DNA of 64,000 bases from Acidianus brierleyi (GCF_003201835.2 NZ_CP029289.2:682001-746000); one strand, 5' to 3'. Positions 1 to 9,357 are shown, counted from the stretch's first letter. Numbers and translations are program-made. The notes: generated by a model not told the origin, from the sequence alone.

Positions 1-289
1 CCTTAGTCATGTTTCCCGATGGTAAAACATAAGTCTTTAAAGCCATTTTAAATTTTGGCCAACCTAATGAGGTTATTATGAACTCACTCTCATTATTACT
101 TATCACTCTAGTTAGCTTAGATTTTACAGTTTTAAACCAATGAAGGTAAAGTATCCACTCATCTGGTCCTATTTTTTCCATCTTTTTTGCAGGTTTAAAA
201 TACTTCACCCAGTTTTCAGGATTGCTTAAATATTCCATTAGCACACTTGGGCTCTCGTTGTATTCGAATTCGTAGCTTACATCTATCAT
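1..289 (-). CDS. SRPBCC/START-like protein, 3' end beyond window
   Basis: The reverse strand is open from an ATG at 289 to the window edge, giving about 96 residues with no stop. It begins MIDVSYEFEYNESPSVL and continues with NPENWVKYFKPAKKME. The layout, an N-terminal beta strand followed by a short helix and a W/F-rich turn, resembles ligand-binding SRPBCC (polyketide cyclase or START-like) domains. The ligand cannot be inferred. The gene is partial here, so its length cannot be compared with the family. The assignment rests on pattern only and is tentative. Confidence 0.5.
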   Translation of the reverse strand, partial: MIDVSYEFEYNESPSVLMEYLSNPENWVKYFKPAKKMEKIGPDEWILYLHWFKTVKSKLTRVISNNESEFIITSLGWPKFKMALKTYVLPSGNMTK

Positions 290-512
290 TATAGATCACT
301 ATAAATGTGTATCCTTTTCTATTTAAACTTTTTAATTATCTATGATTCTTAGTTTAATATTGGATAATATTATTTTTTGCGAATTCTAATCTCATTAGTT
401 CAATATTAATGCTATGAGATTTCTATTTTTAGAACAAATATAAAATAAGGTTTAATTAATTAAGTAATCTTATCGTAAGGAATATATAATCTTAAATACA
501 ATCTAATATTGT

Positions 513-758
513 ATGAAGAAGTTAGACTGTAGAATAGACGATTGCAGGGATATCTCAAATATAGTTTTTATATACGCAAACGAATTAGATTTTGGAGAAT
601 ATTTAATAATAGATATACCTAGAGAATATATGGATATAATATTAAACATTTGTGAAGCAATGTGCCTAAAACCATTGTCGGTGAGACTTTGTAAAGATTA
701 TTGCTCAATATTAGTAATAAAAGAACCGTCTGTTGGTACAAAGTATTGTACTGAATAA
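513..758 (+). CDS. divergent TusA-like small protein
   Basis: This is an 81-residue protein. The start KKLDCRIDDCRD has the LDxRxxxC arrangement of TusA-family sulfur carriers, but the usual Pro after the catalytic Cys is Arg. The segment ELDFGEYLIIDIP matches the TusA pattern (L..GE.L.V..d), followed by a helix and a final strand with SILVIK. A TATA-like AATATATAATC lies about 30 bases before the ATG, fitting a leaderless mRNA. The 3' end overlaps the convergent DUF364 gene by about 60 bases. A persulfide-transfer role is inferred from fold only; it could equally be a non-catalytic relative. Confidence 0.5.
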   Translation: MKKLDCRIDDCRDISNIVFIYANELDFGEYLIIDIPREYMDIILNICEAMCLKPLSVRLCKDYCSILVIKEPSVGTKYCTE

Positions 759-1501
759 TTAGAGTCATAAAATATTCCCCTAGTGTAACCTATTTTTAAC
801 AGTCGTATAGCCTCCTCTTTATTATTTACAATTGCAGTGCTTCCTAAGTAGTTTATTTTTAAACCTTTAACAAACATAGGATGGAGCTGAGCTGAAGGAC
901 CTATTATCAAGTTTAATCTAGAGTTACTCGAATATTTAAGGATCTCATCAATACTTTCGTTTATTATAACTGCTCCGCTCATTATAACAGCATCAATTTG
1001 AGGAAGAATTCTTTTCTCAAGTGATTCAGACATGACTTTTCCGCATAATTTCTTATCAAATGTGTAAGCTAAAAAGTATTTATCTAACTCGTTTACAATA
1101 GGAGGCATATTTCCTATTATTGCTACCTTGCTAGCACTTATATCGTATAATTTCCTAATAATCCATTCAGTAGTATTATTTACTTGTTGAAAACGCAAAA
1201 GTTTTTGACTTAAAGAATTTATAGTTGCCAAAGCAAGTGATCTCTCTATCCAACTCTCAGACGTCACTAGTTCAATTTCTTCTTGAAGAGAAGGATAGAA
1301 CTTCGGATTATTTCTTCTTTCAGCGATATCCGAAATTTCAAAAGAAGGCGTTATATTAAGCCCTATATATTTCTCTCCGTTCTCGTCTTCTGTAACTACT
1401 ATAGTATAAAAATACCCTACCACTGCATCTACTATTTTTAGTGCTAACTCATTCTTTTGTAAATATTCAGTTACATTCCTTTTTATTATGTCGAGTATCA
1501 C
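698..1501 (-). CDS. DUF364 (putative heavy-metal chelation) protein, copy 1
   Basis: This 267-residue protein has the DUF4213/DUF364 layout. An N-terminal domain contains GLNITPSFE and the SLALATINSLSQ helix. A Rossmann-like C-terminal domain follows with VAIIGNMPP, DAVIMSGAVIINESID and NLIIGPSAQLHPMF. Family members are annotated as putative metal chelation proteins, but the reaction is unknown. It overlaps the upstream membrane-protein gene by ATGA (1498-1501), so the two are probably translationally coupled. It is one of three paralogues in the window. The others are at 3945-4691 and 10879-11679, the last directly beside the first hydrogenase. Confidence 0.8.
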   Translation of the reverse strand: MILDIIKRNVTEYLQKNELALKIVDAVVGYFYTIVVTEDENGEKYIGLNITPSFEISDIAERRNNPKFYPSLQEEIELVTSESWIERSLALATINSLSQKLLRFQQVNNTTEWIIRKLYDISASKVAIIGNMPPIVNELDKYFLAYTFDKKLCGKVMSESLEKRILPQIDAVIMSGAVIINESIDEILKYSSNSRLNLIIGPSAQLHPMFVKGLKINYLGSTAIVNNKEEAIRLLKIGYTRGIFYDSNYSVQYFVPTDGSFITNIEQ

Positions 1502-2118
1502 TTTAATAACCTCTCCTTAAGTCTTGATAAGGATTCTAATACTTTGGGCTTGAGCGCAACAACGTTAGCAAAAACTAACGTATATGTGTGCTCAAAATAA
1601 ATGTGAAATAGTAACGCTCCAGTAAAATATAGTCCTGGAGGTCCTGCTGGGCCCATTAACTGTGCCAACGAATTTAGCTTAGGAAGTGAAAAAGCTAACA
1701 TTAGTATTAACAAAAATATCATAATATAAACTATGTTTTTGTTTATTTTATTATAATAAAAAACAATTAGTGGAAGTAAAATCGCGAACGAAACAGAAGA
1801 GATGACTCCGCTTAATTCACCAGCGAAATTTCTTGGAGCAAAGAATATTTCTACTGTGCTGATCATATATATGACAAAAAGGATTATTGCACCTCTAATT
1901 ATCTTACCGTATTTCTCTTTAGTAAATAAAGCATATAATTTATCGGGTGTCAAAGCACTTGTTAATGCAATTGTACCACCTAAAAATAAACCTCCTGGAC
2001 CTGCAAATCTAACAAACAAAGGAGCAGGAAAGGGAACCAGAAAAGTGTGAATAAAACTGTATATTGTTATTAAACCTATTGCTCCATTAAATATCCTAAA
2101 CAAGTATTTATAGTCCAT
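1498..2118 (-). CDS. polytopic membrane protein of unknown function
   Basis: This 206-residue protein has about six hydrophobic segments and ends in a basic tail (LSRLKERLLK). The short signature GPPGLYFTGALLFHIYFEH near residues 160-180 recurs as APGLYFPGGLFIHVFFEH in the membrane protein at 15221-15736, so the two are paralogues. The conserved His and Glu inside a membrane segment could bind a metal or haem, but that is speculation. It is coupled to the DUF364 gene by a 4-base overlap, which suggests a shared task. Confidence 0.6.
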   Translation of the reverse strand: MDYKYLFRIFNGAIGLITIYSFIHTFLVPFPAPLFVRFAGPGGLFLGGTIALTSALTPDKLYALFTKEKYGKIIRGAIILFVIYMISTVEIFFAPRNFAGELSGVISSVSFAILLPLIVFYYNKINKNIVYIMIFLLILMLAFSLPKLNSLAQLMGPAGPPGLYFTGALLFHIYFEHTYTLVFANVVALKPKVLESLSRLKERLLK

Positions 2119-2187
2119 GAGAAATATTTCTAATTATATATATTTAAAAGTACCGTCTTAGCAGTACCGAGATTCTTAGAATAAATT

Positions 2188-2964
2188 TCAACTTAATATG
2201 AATTTCTCCACTTCTTTCGCAGTATTCTTAGGATCTTCTGCCGGAACGTAATGCCCAACGCCCTTAAATTCAAGGCTTTTACACTTATTTATATATTTGC
2301 AAGTATCTTCAATCATCTTTTTTGAAACCAAAGGATCGTACTCACCTCTTATAATTAACACGTTTATTTCTCTTTCCAGTTTTTTAGTGTAATCAAAATT
2401 ATTCCAGGCATAAAGATCCCATCTTAGCATCTCAAGACTATTTGTGCTCCTAATCCATGTTAGTTCTTCAACAAGCTTTCTATCAACATTAGGTCCTGCA
2501 AAACGCATTATCCTTTGAGGATCAGAATTACTCGCGTTTTCTATATCCTTTTCTGTAAAAGTACTACGTGTATTGATAGAACTGCTGATCATTATTATGT
2601 TTTCAGCATTTCCTCTCATTCCGACATCTAATGCTATATCTCCTCCCAATGACGTACCTAGCACGGAAAATTTAGTTAATCCAAGGTTTTTTATAAATTG
2701 AATTATGTAATCACCATAAAATTCCACTTTCGCACTTCCTTTTCCACTTAATTGAATCGGATCTACATCTGATTTCCCATGACCAGGTAAATCGACTATT
2801 ATAGTAGTTATATCTCTTGTTATAAAATTCAATAATTTATGGTAAAATCTGTCATCAAAGCCAGAAGGATGAATCATAACTAATGGCTTTCCGTTACCAA
2901 TTTTTTCATAATATATTTTTATGCCTTTCACCTCTGCGTATTTGCCCATTAATTCTTCTAGCAT
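2188..2964 (-). CDS. alpha/beta-hydrolase fold protein
   Basis: This is a 258-residue protein with a full catalytic set. An oxyanion-hole region HPSGFDDRFYH is followed by a nucleophile elbow GTSLGG (Ser). The acid lies in RGEYDPLVS and the base in GVGHYVPAED near the C terminus. Length and motif spacing fit soluble, monomeric archaeal alpha/beta-hydrolases (esterase, lactonase or C-C hydrolase type). The substrate cannot be told. It is a stand-alone gene, divergent from the TrmO-like gene, with a short shared promoter region. Confidence 0.8.
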   Translation of the reverse strand: MLEELMGKYAEVKGIKIYYEKIGNGKPLVMIHPSGFDDRFYHKLLNFITRDITTIIVDLPGHGKSDVDPIQLSGKGSAKVEFYGDYIIQFIKNLGLTKFSVLGTSLGGDIALDVGMRGNAENIIMISSSINTRSTFTEKDIENASNSDPQRIMRFAGPNVDRKLVEELTWIRSTNSLEMLRWDLYAWNNFDYTKKLEREINVLIIRGEYDPLVSKKMIEDTCKYINKCKSLEFKGVGHYVPAEDPKNTAKEVEKFILS

Positions 2965-3037
2965 AGAATTAATGATAGAAACATGAATTTATGCTTTACA
3001 TCGTTAGAATTATATATTATTACACATATTTCTATAT

Positions 3038-3454
3038 ATGGAACTTAGACCAATAGGAGTAGTTATAGGACCATCAGAAGGCGAAGTTAATAAGAACATG
3101 TGGAAGGGTGGAGTAAAAGGAATAATAAAGATTCATGAAGAATTTAAAGAAGGTCTATTAGGTATAGAAAATTTCTCTCATATAATAGTAGTCTCTTGGC
3201 TACATAAAATTACCGAAGATCAAAGGAAAATCCTTATTGTAAAACCTTTAAGAATGACGGATCTAGGTTTTAAGCTTAACGAATTACCTAGTCTAGGAGT
3301 TTTTGCGTTACATTCGCCCATAAGGCCAAATCCAATAGGGATAACAATAGTGAAGTTAATAGAAAGGAAAGATTGCTTACTTTATGTTGAAGGTCTGGAT
3401 TTATACGATGGTACACCAATCTTAGATATCAAAGGCTATTATCCATATGTTTAA
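3038..3454 (+). CDS. TrmO/TsaA-like tRNA methyltransferase, C-terminal frameshift
   Basis: The start RPIGVVIGPSEGEVNKNMWKG and the signature ALHSPIRPNPIGITIVKL are typical of TrmO (TsaA/YaeB), which uses SAM to methylate t6A37 of tRNA in bacteria and archaea. Reading stops after YYPYV. In the -1 frame the sequence continues LKDIKIPKWSEKLHRIF to a stop at 3502-3504. That matches the C-terminal end of the intact paralogue at 34362-34790 (PKDVKVPHWNNELSKFH). The shift occurs at GTTTAAAAG, a short homopolymer stretch. It may be a real indel, a programmed slip or a sequencing error. Confidence 0.75.
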   Translation: MELRPIGVVIGPSEGEVNKNMWKGGVKGIIKIHEEFKEGLLGIENFSHIIVVSWLHKITEDQRKILIVKPLRMTDLGFKLNELPSLGVFALHSPIRPNPIGITIVKLIERKDCLLYVEGLDLYDGTPILDIKGYYPYV

Positions 3455-3696
3455 AAGACATAAAAATTCCGAAATGGAGCGAGAAATTACATAGAATTTT
3501 TTAATTTCAAAATTGATTATTAAACTATTATTAGTATCATCAGTCATCATGTTATGTGGATTCTGTGTATAGAACAACTCTGAATCATATATGGACTATA
3601 ACTTCAATAATACCGATAGATTTTAACCAATTATCGTAATAATAATCCAATAATTTAATTAAATGATAAAAATTAACAGGAATATAGATGTATTAA

Positions 3697-3888
3697 TTGA
3701 ATAAACTAAAGTTTCTATGGAACTTAAAATCATTTTTTGAAGTTACTAAAAAACTCAGCAAAGAACAGCCAAGAATAATTATCGAGTACTCAAAAACGTT
3801 TTACAAATGTTCAAGTAAAAAGGACTTTAAGGTATTTCAGAATTATTGTAAAACATGCTTCGCTCTTTATATTAACGGGGATAAATAA
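3697..3888 (+). CDS. small Cys-containing protein, doubtful
   Basis: A 63-residue frame begins at TTG and is basic, with three or four Cys near the end (FYKCSSK and YCKTCF). The CxxC pair hints at a small zinc-binding fold. No start signal is evident and the region around it is AT-rich, so it could be a remnant. I recognise no family. It lies between the TrmO-like gene and the second DUF364 gene on the same strand. Confidence 0.3.
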   Translation: MNKLKFLWNLKSFFEVTKKLSKEQPRIIIEYSKTFYKCSSKKDFKVFQNYCKTCFALYINGDK

Positions 3889-3944
3889 GTTTAATGAAAA
3901 ATATTTATATCAAAACATAAATTAGCCTTACTGTAAAATTTGTT

Positions 3945-4691
3945 ATGCAAAATAAAGTTATAGATTCTCTAATCTCTTATGCTAAAGAAAACGATAATGA
4001 AGTAAAAAACGTAACAATGGGCAAAACATGGACGTGTGTCCTTTCAAGCTATTGTGGAGTTTCAATGACTTATAGCATCAATAATGAGGATCTAGATGTT
4101 AGAGATTTCGGTCATTTGGAGGAGAAAAATGTAGGTGAACTTTCGGAATATCTTAGATCGTGGAACCTTTTAGAGGCAAGTATAGGTTTAGCTTCAATAA
4201 ATTCGATTATAGAGCCTAAAGGTAATGCTGAGGCTAATGGTCTTGATGTAGCTTTAGACTACGGAAAAGGAAAGAAAATAGTAATGATAGGTAAGTTTCC
4301 AGGAATACAGAAATTTAAATATGTTGCAAAGAAATTTATAGTTTTGGAACTTAATCCTTTTTTGATAAATCCTTCAGAAGGAATCTTGCCATCTACAGCT
4401 GCAGAGACAGTAATAGAGGATAGCCAAGTAGTGATAATAACCGCAACTGCGATCATTAATAAGTCGATAGACAGAATTTTAGAGCTGTCAAGAAAAGCGA
4501 AAGCTTACGTAATTCTTATTGGTCCAAGTACTCCTATGTTGGATTTAATGTTTGATTTTGGAGTTGACGTATTAGCTGGAATGAAAGTAAATAGACCTTA
4601 TTCCTTTATAAATAAAATACGTCAAGGATGTGGAATGGTTAATCCAAGTAAGTTAGAGGGTGATATCTCATTTATTATAAGAACTCGATAA
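3945..4691 (+). CDS. DUF364 (putative heavy-metal chelation) protein, copy 2
   Basis: This 248-residue paralogue of copies 1 and 3 has the helix IGLASINSIIEPKG, the nucleotide-fold strand KKIVMIGKFPG, a middle motif TAAETVIEDSQVVIITATAIINKSID, written here as two parts (TAAETVIEDSQ and VVIITATAIINKSID), and the signature VILIGPSTPMLDLMF. Copy 2 shows the family consensus most clearly (IGPSTPM). The ATG follows a TATA-like region by about 30 bases. Function is unknown; metal or cofactor handling is the family hypothesis. Confidence 0.8.
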   Translation: MQNKVIDSLISYAKENDNEVKNVTMGKTWTCVLSSYCGVSMTYSINNEDLDVRDFGHLEEKNVGELSEYLRSWNLLEASIGLASINSIIEPKGNAEANGLDVALDYGKGKKIVMIGKFPGIQKFKYVAKKFIVLELNPFLINPSEGILPSTAAETVIEDSQVVIITATAIINKSIDRILELSRKAKAYVILIGPSTPMLDLMFDFGVDVLAGMKVNRPYSFINKIRQGCGMVNPSKLEGDISFIIRTR

Positions 4692-4939
4692 GACTTTATT
4701 AGTAACTTTTTTAGTAGTAAGAAATCTATCCGTATTGTTAAACACTAGATTCCTCATTAAAATTTTGTTTAAATTTATGTAAAGAAATTAAATTAGAATA
4801 GTTATAATAAATTTATGGAATATAAGGATTATAAGGTAATCTAACAAATATATTTTAATATTATTGAATAAATCATAAATAAAGAAATAATTAGAAAAAA
4901 ATAAATAGCATTTTTCCAGAAAGATATTACGGTGTTTAT

Positions 4940-5371
4940 ATGAAAAATGAAAATAAGGGAGCTTATTCCCTGATAAAATTTTTAAGATTTTCATTAGCTT
5001 TTGCTGCGTTGCTGAACATAGCTGCACATCTTTATGCAGTTCCTGCAGCAACACCCATAGCGACTATGTATCTTGATAGCGAGGTAGCACTTTACATTTT
5101 TGTAGCAATGATATATACTTTCGGATTAAGAATGTGGTATTGGCCAGCATTATTATATTCAGTATTAAATATTTCGCTGTTTTTTATTTCGGGCATAACA
5201 GCAGTTCCAGGGGTAACTCCGCAGCCATTAGTTGGGCATATAGAATTTTTACAATATTCTTTTGGGAGAGCTGGATCAGTAATAGCCTGGTTATATTTAA
5301 TAATAGTCGGGTACATAGCCATAAAATACGATAAAGGATCTAAAATAAACGACCTGCTAAAAGAAAGTTAA
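4940..5371 (+). CDS. four-helix membrane protein, unknown
   Basis: This 143-residue protein has four hydrophobic segments after a charged N-terminus (MKNENKGAYS). A His-Tyr pair sits in IAAHLYAVP. The C-terminal tail is basic and cytosolic in character (YDKGSKINDLLKES). I recognise no family. The 3' end overlaps by four bases with the convergent methyltransferase gene. The 248 bases upstream are very AT-rich and contain only a weak promoter. Confidence 0.5.
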   Translation: MKNENKGAYSLIKFLRFSLAFAALLNIAAHLYAVPAATPIATMYLDSEVALYIFVAMIYTFGLRMWYWPALLYSVLNISLFFISGITAVPGVTPQPLVGHIEFLQYSFGRAGSVIAWLYLIIVGYIAIKYDKGSKINDLLKES

Positions 5372-6066
5372 GTTGTAGTGATTATCTTATTTTCCTCTTT
5401 TTTTACACCTATAAATATATATACCGATCCAAGTGCTTTTACTTTGAATATCTTTAAATCCATATTTCTCCTTAGTATTTCTTTTAGTTGGGAATTTGTA
5501 GGTATTTTCCTATATATATAATAAATATATTTGTAGTCAAGTGGTTTTGCTCCAACTAGCGCGGCTAGATAAGGCTGAACGAATCTCAAATAGAATGCTA
5601 CATAATTTCTTAAAAGGAAGTTATCAGACTTTCCCATTGCAATAACTCCAACAGCTTTTCTTGAGACTCTTACCATTTCTTTTACTACTTCTTCTATGTT
5701 ATCTGCTGCATGTAAAGCAAAGCTGCTTACTACAGCATCAAATGCTCTATCTCTAAACGGAAGATTATAAAAAGATCCTAATACCTTATCTCCGTTGACC
5801 ATACAAGTTTTTAGCATGTTTTCTGCGTAATCAAGCATTACAATATTTGCGTTCATTAATTTTGACACTACGTAAGATAATTCACCTTTACCGCTGGCAA
5901 CGTCTAATATTCTCTTAGGTTTAGGACAGTATTCCTCAACTGTATCTATTAACTCAGCCCTCCATTTTACGTCTTGGAAAAAAGATATCATTGCATTTGC
6001 TCTATCGTAAAATTCTGGGATATCGTTATAAATTTCTCTGAGTTCCTCGTTTGTAGCTTTCCTCAT
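5368..6066 (-). CDS. UbiE/MenG-like SAM-dependent methyltransferase
   Basis: This 232-residue class I methyltransferase has motif I (RILDVASGKGELSYV), an acidic strand-2 end (IVMLDYAENML), motif II/post-I (FDAVVSSFALHAADNIEE) and a C-terminal RKIPTNSQLKEIL that resembles the UbiE signature. UbiE/MenG enzymes C-methylate the quinone ring. In Sulfolobales the likely substrate is a caldariellaquinone or sulfolobusquinone precursor, but this is inferred. It stands alone on the minus strand. Confidence 0.65.
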   Translation of the reverse strand: MRKATNEELREIYNDIPEFYDRANAMISFFQDVKWRAELIDTVEEYCPKPKRILDVASGKGELSYVVSKLMNANIVMLDYAENMLKTCMVNGDKVLGSFYNLPFRDRAFDAVVSSFALHAADNIEEVVKEMVRVSRKAVGVIAMGKSDNFLLRNYVAFYLRFVQPYLAALVGAKPLDYKYIYYIYRKIPTNSQLKEILRRNMDLKIFKVKALGSVYIFIGVKKEENKIITTT

Positions 6067-6164
6067 AATAGGTTAAGACTTATTAATTTAATTTAAAAAA
6101 GTTCTTATTATATATTAATCTAATTCTATATTAACGGCGTTTAATTTATATTTTCACGATAATA

Positions 6165-6680
6165 TTACTGATAACTATTTTTTATCATAAATTTTATAAA
6201 ATATGATAATCCGATTATCTTTATTGAATCGCCAATGATAGCTATTTCAGGAATATTAATCAAGTAAAATGGAAGTCCTATAGTATATATTACTGCTCCA
6301 TAGAAGAATAAGTATGCGGAAAATTTTTGTATATCCTTTATACTCAAGTAAATGGAAATTCCTGAAATTGGTTCTAAAATATAACCTAGAACTATTGTCT
6401 CTAATCCTAAGAATTTTCCTTCCATAAGTAGAACTAATCCTATAAATGTTATTAAGATAGCTATGGGCGGAAGATAGTTTATAAGGTAAGACGCTTTTAG
6501 AGAAGACTTTCTATATTCCACATATGCTGGAAATGCGAAAATCCACACTATCCACATTAATATTTTAGTTATATTATTGAATGCGAAATCCAATCCATAT
6601 ATCCCTAAGAGAAATAAGATTGAAAGTATGAAGAAAGCAGCTATCAAACTTATTATGTTACCTAAAATTAATGGTTTCAT
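6165..6680 (-). CDS. multi-pass membrane protein (DUF973/DUF996-like)
   Basis: This 171-residue, very hydrophobic protein has about five membrane segments and few charged loops (VEYRKSSLKAS). It has the size and look of the archaeal DUF973/DUF996 proteins common in Sulfolobales. The neighbour at 8247-8768 is of the same general type. No function is known. It is divergent from the Fe-S protein gene that opens the first hydrogenase locus. Confidence 0.5.
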   Translation of the reverse strand: MKPLILGNIISLIAAFFILSILFLLGIYGLDFAFNNITKILMWIVWIFAFPAYVEYRKSSLKASYLINYLPPIAILITFIGLVLLMEGKFLGLETIVLGYILEPISGISIYLSIKDIQKFSAYLFFYGAVIYTIGLPFYLINIPEIAIIGDSIKIIGLSYFIKFMIKNSYQ

Positions 6681-6880
6681 ACTTATCTTATATATTCTTT
6701 TGAAATACTAATCTTTACGTTTTTCTTCTAATTTTATCCTTATATATTTTTAAAGAAAAAGTAAAAGAAGGTATAAAATCTATATTATAGTGACAATTTA
6801 TTGTTAATGGATGAAAAATAATCAGTTTTATGAAAAATCTATAGGAAATCTTTTAAAAATAATCAATTCAAATAATTGTG

Positions 6881-7597
6881 ATGTCTGAAAAAGTAAAAGT
6901 ACGCTTTAAGGTAAGGAGATTTTTAAATGGTAAAAGTTGGTTGCAGGAATATGAAGCAGAGGTAGACAGATTTACTACAGTGGTTCAAGTATTAAGGCAA
7001 ATAAAGGAAACACAAGATCCTACTTTATCTTTTAGAGCTTCTTGCCATATGGGAGTATGCGGAAGCTGTGGGATGAAAATAAATGGAAAACCTAAATTAG
7101 CGTGCAAGACAATAGTTTTGAAAGAAGCCAAAAACGGAGAAATAAAATTGGAACCATTAGATATGAAAGTAGTTAAAGATCTTATAGTGGATATGGATGA
7201 GTTTTACGTAAAGATGGAAAAAATAGATCCTAGATTAAGACCTGAGGAAAACGTCTTAAGCGGAGATAAAGAACACAGATTAAAACCAGAGGATCAAAGA
7301 GAGCTGTGGAGTTTTGAACAGTGCATATGGTGTGGCCTTTGTTACTCCGCATGTCCAGTTACTAAATATGATAAGAATTTTTTAGGTCCTGCAGCTTTAG
7401 CTAAAGCCTATAGATTTATCTCAGATCCAAGAGATACTGAAACAGAAAAAAGAATAGAGTGCGTAAATTCTCTAGACGGAATTTGGGCATGTAGAGTTGT
7501 TGGGTCATGCTCTGTAGTATGCCCTAGAGGAGTTGATCCTTCCTTGGCTATTCAAAAAACAAAAATGTTGGTGTTAAGAAATGAAAGAGTGGTTTGA
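6881..7597 (+). CDS. SdhB/FrdB-type iron-sulfur electron-transfer subunit
   Basis: The protein has 238-239 residues; ATG at 6881 is preferred over GTG at 6878. An N-terminal plant-ferredoxin-like domain holds CHMGVCGSCGMKINGK...LAC, a [2Fe-2S] site. The C-terminal domain has CIWCGLCYSACPV ([4Fe-4S]) and CRVVGSCSVVCPRG (a [3Fe-4S] or second [4Fe-4S] site). This is succinate dehydrogenase subunit B architecture, but no flavoprotein subunit lies nearby. Two membrane anchors and a hydrogenase missing its own medial and distal clusters follow directly. I infer that it wires the hydrogenase to the membrane. It overlaps the next gene by 17 bases. Confidence 0.8.
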   Translation: MSEKVKVRFKVRRFLNGKSWLQEYEAEVDRFTTVVQVLRQIKETQDPTLSFRASCHMGVCGSCGMKINGKPKLACKTIVLKEAKNGEIKLEPLDMKVVKDLIVDMDEFYVKMEKIDPRLRPEENVLSGDKEHRLKPEDQRELWSFEQCIWCGLCYSACPVTKYDKNFLGPAALAKAYRFISDPRDTETEKRIECVNSLDGIWACRVVGSCSVVCPRGVDPSLAIQKTKMLVLRNERVV

Positions 7598-7943
7598 ATT
7601 CGGTTGGAATTTTGAAAGATATCTTTCTCTATTGCAAATAATAACAGGTTGGATAATTTTAGCGTATCTTATTTTCCATGTTATATATGCTAATAGATTA
7701 GCTCATGGAGTTACTATTAATGACACCTTCCTAATGCCTATTCTAGTCATCTTTGGTATAGTTTTGACTTTTCATATTTCTAATGGTATAAGAATACTAT
7801 TGATTGAATATGGATATTTGACTCCAAGAGGCCACATTAATGAGAATTGGCTTAGATATAAGAAACATAGAAATTATGAAATGATAATGATGATAGTATT
7901 GGCTGTGTCCTTATTTATTTCCTTTTGGGCGATCTACAAATGA
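7581..7943 (+). CDS. SdhC/FrdC-like membrane anchor, candidate haem b subunit
   Basis: This 120-residue protein has three membrane segments. His occurs in YLIFHVIYANRLAHG and in LTFHISNGIRILLIEYG. The latter follows the HxxxGIRxLxxDxG-type signature of succinate dehydrogenase anchors that ligate haem b near the quinone site. It starts inside the Fe-S gene and ends as ATGA with the next gene, so the three are co-translated. The likely role is quinone-reducing membrane anchorage for the following hydrogenase. Confidence 0.65.
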   Translation: MKEWFEFGWNFERYLSLLQIITGWIILAYLIFHVIYANRLAHGVTINDTFLMPILVIFGIVLTFHISNGIRILLIEYGYLTPRGHINENWLRYKKHRNYEMIMMIVLAVSLFISFWAIYK

Positions 7944-8263
7944 ATGAGGCTAAATTAAGATTCTGGTTCTATGTTGCTGGAATTCTCACTGCTATATTCT
8001 TGGCAGTTCATCTTAGTATGCTTTTCATTACACCTCTAAATTTTGTAGAGAGAACCTCAACTACTACTGTAGATTATTATCTAAGAAATTATTTCTATGA
8101 TACCGCTCTTAGTCTCTTGCTAATATTCGCCTTTATCCACGCAACTTTAGGAGTCAGGAGAACATTACACGATTACGGTATAAAAAACACTAAAGGAGTA
8201 GTAATAACAATGTTTGCCATACTCTTTATTCTTCTATATTTTCTATTTACTTCATTTGTGTAA
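7940..8263 (+). CDS. SdhD-like membrane anchor, second subunit
   Basis: I take the ATG at 7940 because it overlaps the previous stop as ATGA; a TTG at 7925 is an alternative. The protein has 107 residues and three membrane segments. The motif FIHATLGVRRTLHDYG matches the H.xxGxRxxLxDYG signature of SdhD anchors. With the preceding gene it would form a two-subunit cytochrome b. The 3' end overlaps the convergent gene at 8247 by 17 bases. Confidence 0.65.
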   Translation: MNEAKLRFWFYVAGILTAIFLAVHLSMLFITPLNFVERTSTTTVDYYLRNYFYDTALSLLLIFAFIHATLGVRRTLHDYGIKNTKGVVITMFAILFILLYFLFTSFV

Positions 8264-8768
8264 AACTTATTCCTACTAAAATCCATGCTATTAGTGAAAG
8301 AACTAGTCCTGCAGATCCTATTACTACAGTGAACAGCATCAAACCAGATATTCCTATAAGATAAGCAGATATGGAAAATGTTCTTATTTCGCTTAGAGCT
8401 GTTATAGAATTGAATGTTTTTATAAAATATACTGCGGATGATATGTAGAATATTCCAGATAGAATATACGTGTAAACTAGTAACGCTAATGAATAAAGAG
8501 AAAAAGATGGAATTAATACGAAGAAAACTTTTAGACCAAAAGCCATGAACATGCCTATCGAAAGAACTAACATTGAGGCATAAAATAAGCCATCTGCTAG
8601 AACAAAATATTTCATTAATTTTTTCTCCTTATACTCTTTATATACAATGTTTATAGAAAGATAAAGTAAGATCGCTCCTAAAGTAGATGTTATTATTCCA
8701 AAAATATTTAAAAATGGAGTTATAGCAAAAAATAAAGAACCTAAAATTCCAAAGGATTTATGATCCAT
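8247..8768 (-). CDS. DUF996-type membrane protein
   Basis: This is a 173-residue protein with about five membrane segments. The start FGILGSLFFAITPFLNIFG and the charged loop YKEYKEKKLMKYFVLAD match the usual plan of the archaeal DUF996 family: a glycine-rich first helix, then a polar loop. Its function is unknown. It sits on the opposite strand between the anchor genes and the hydrogenase small subunit, which splits the electron-transfer genes from the catalytic genes. Confidence 0.6.
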   Translation of the reverse strand: MDHKSFGILGSLFFAITPFLNIFGIITSTLGAILLYLSINIVYKEYKEKKLMKYFVLADGLFYASMLVLSIGMFMAFGLKVFFVLIPSFSLYSLALLVYTYILSGIFYISSAVYFIKTFNSITALSEIRTFSISAYLIGISGLMLFTVVIGSAGLVLSLIAWILVGISFTQMK

Positions 8769-8821
8769 ATATTAAATGAAAGTTCTATAGAATAAAAATA
8801 TTCCTTTTCAATATAAGTAAA

Positions 8822-8832
8822 CATTTATAAGG
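8822..8832 (+). promoter_or_regulatory. TATA box of the group 2e-like hydrogenase genes
   Basis: A CATTTATAAGG element lies about 30 bases upstream of the small-subunit start at 8859. That is the spacing for a leaderless archaeal transcript. The hydrogenase pair thus appears to have its own promoter separate from the anchor genes at 6881-8263. Confidence 0.5.
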
Positions 8833-8858
8833 TATTATTTAGAAAACATTTTTATGAT

Positions 8859-9357
8859 TTGAATATAGATGAGTTTATGGATTATTGCCAAGCACTAAAA
8901 GAAGTTCTTAAACATAATATTATTTGGTTAGAGGCTCAATCATGTTCTGGAGAAACAATAATGATGTTAAAAGAAGGATGTGAAGGTGTTGATGATCTAT
9001 TTTTCCATTCTTCACCTGTGAAATTGATATCAATGATTTCAGAGGAGAAATCTGGTCCAGATATGATGAAAGATATTTTGAATTCAGATAATTATCTTCT
9101 TGTTGTAGAGGGAGCAATACCTAAAGACGATAAACTGTGTAATTTTGGTGGAATGACCTGTAGCGAAATCCTAAAGAAACTTTCTGAAAAAGCTATAGGT
9201 ATTGTTGCAGTAGGCTCTTGTGCGGTAAATGGTGGAATAATTAGGGAAGTTGGAGGACTTGGAGTAGGTGAAGTTTTAAAAAAGAAAGTTTATGAAGTAC
9301 CTGGTTGTCCTGCATCTGACAAGACAATGGTAGCAATGCTTTATTCTGTACTACAAG

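Noticed and set aside
6881..8263. Succinate dehydrogenase operon
   Set aside because: The Fe-S subunit and anchors look like SdhB/C/D, but no SdhA flavoprotein is present and the genes adjoin a hydrogenase lacking two clusters.
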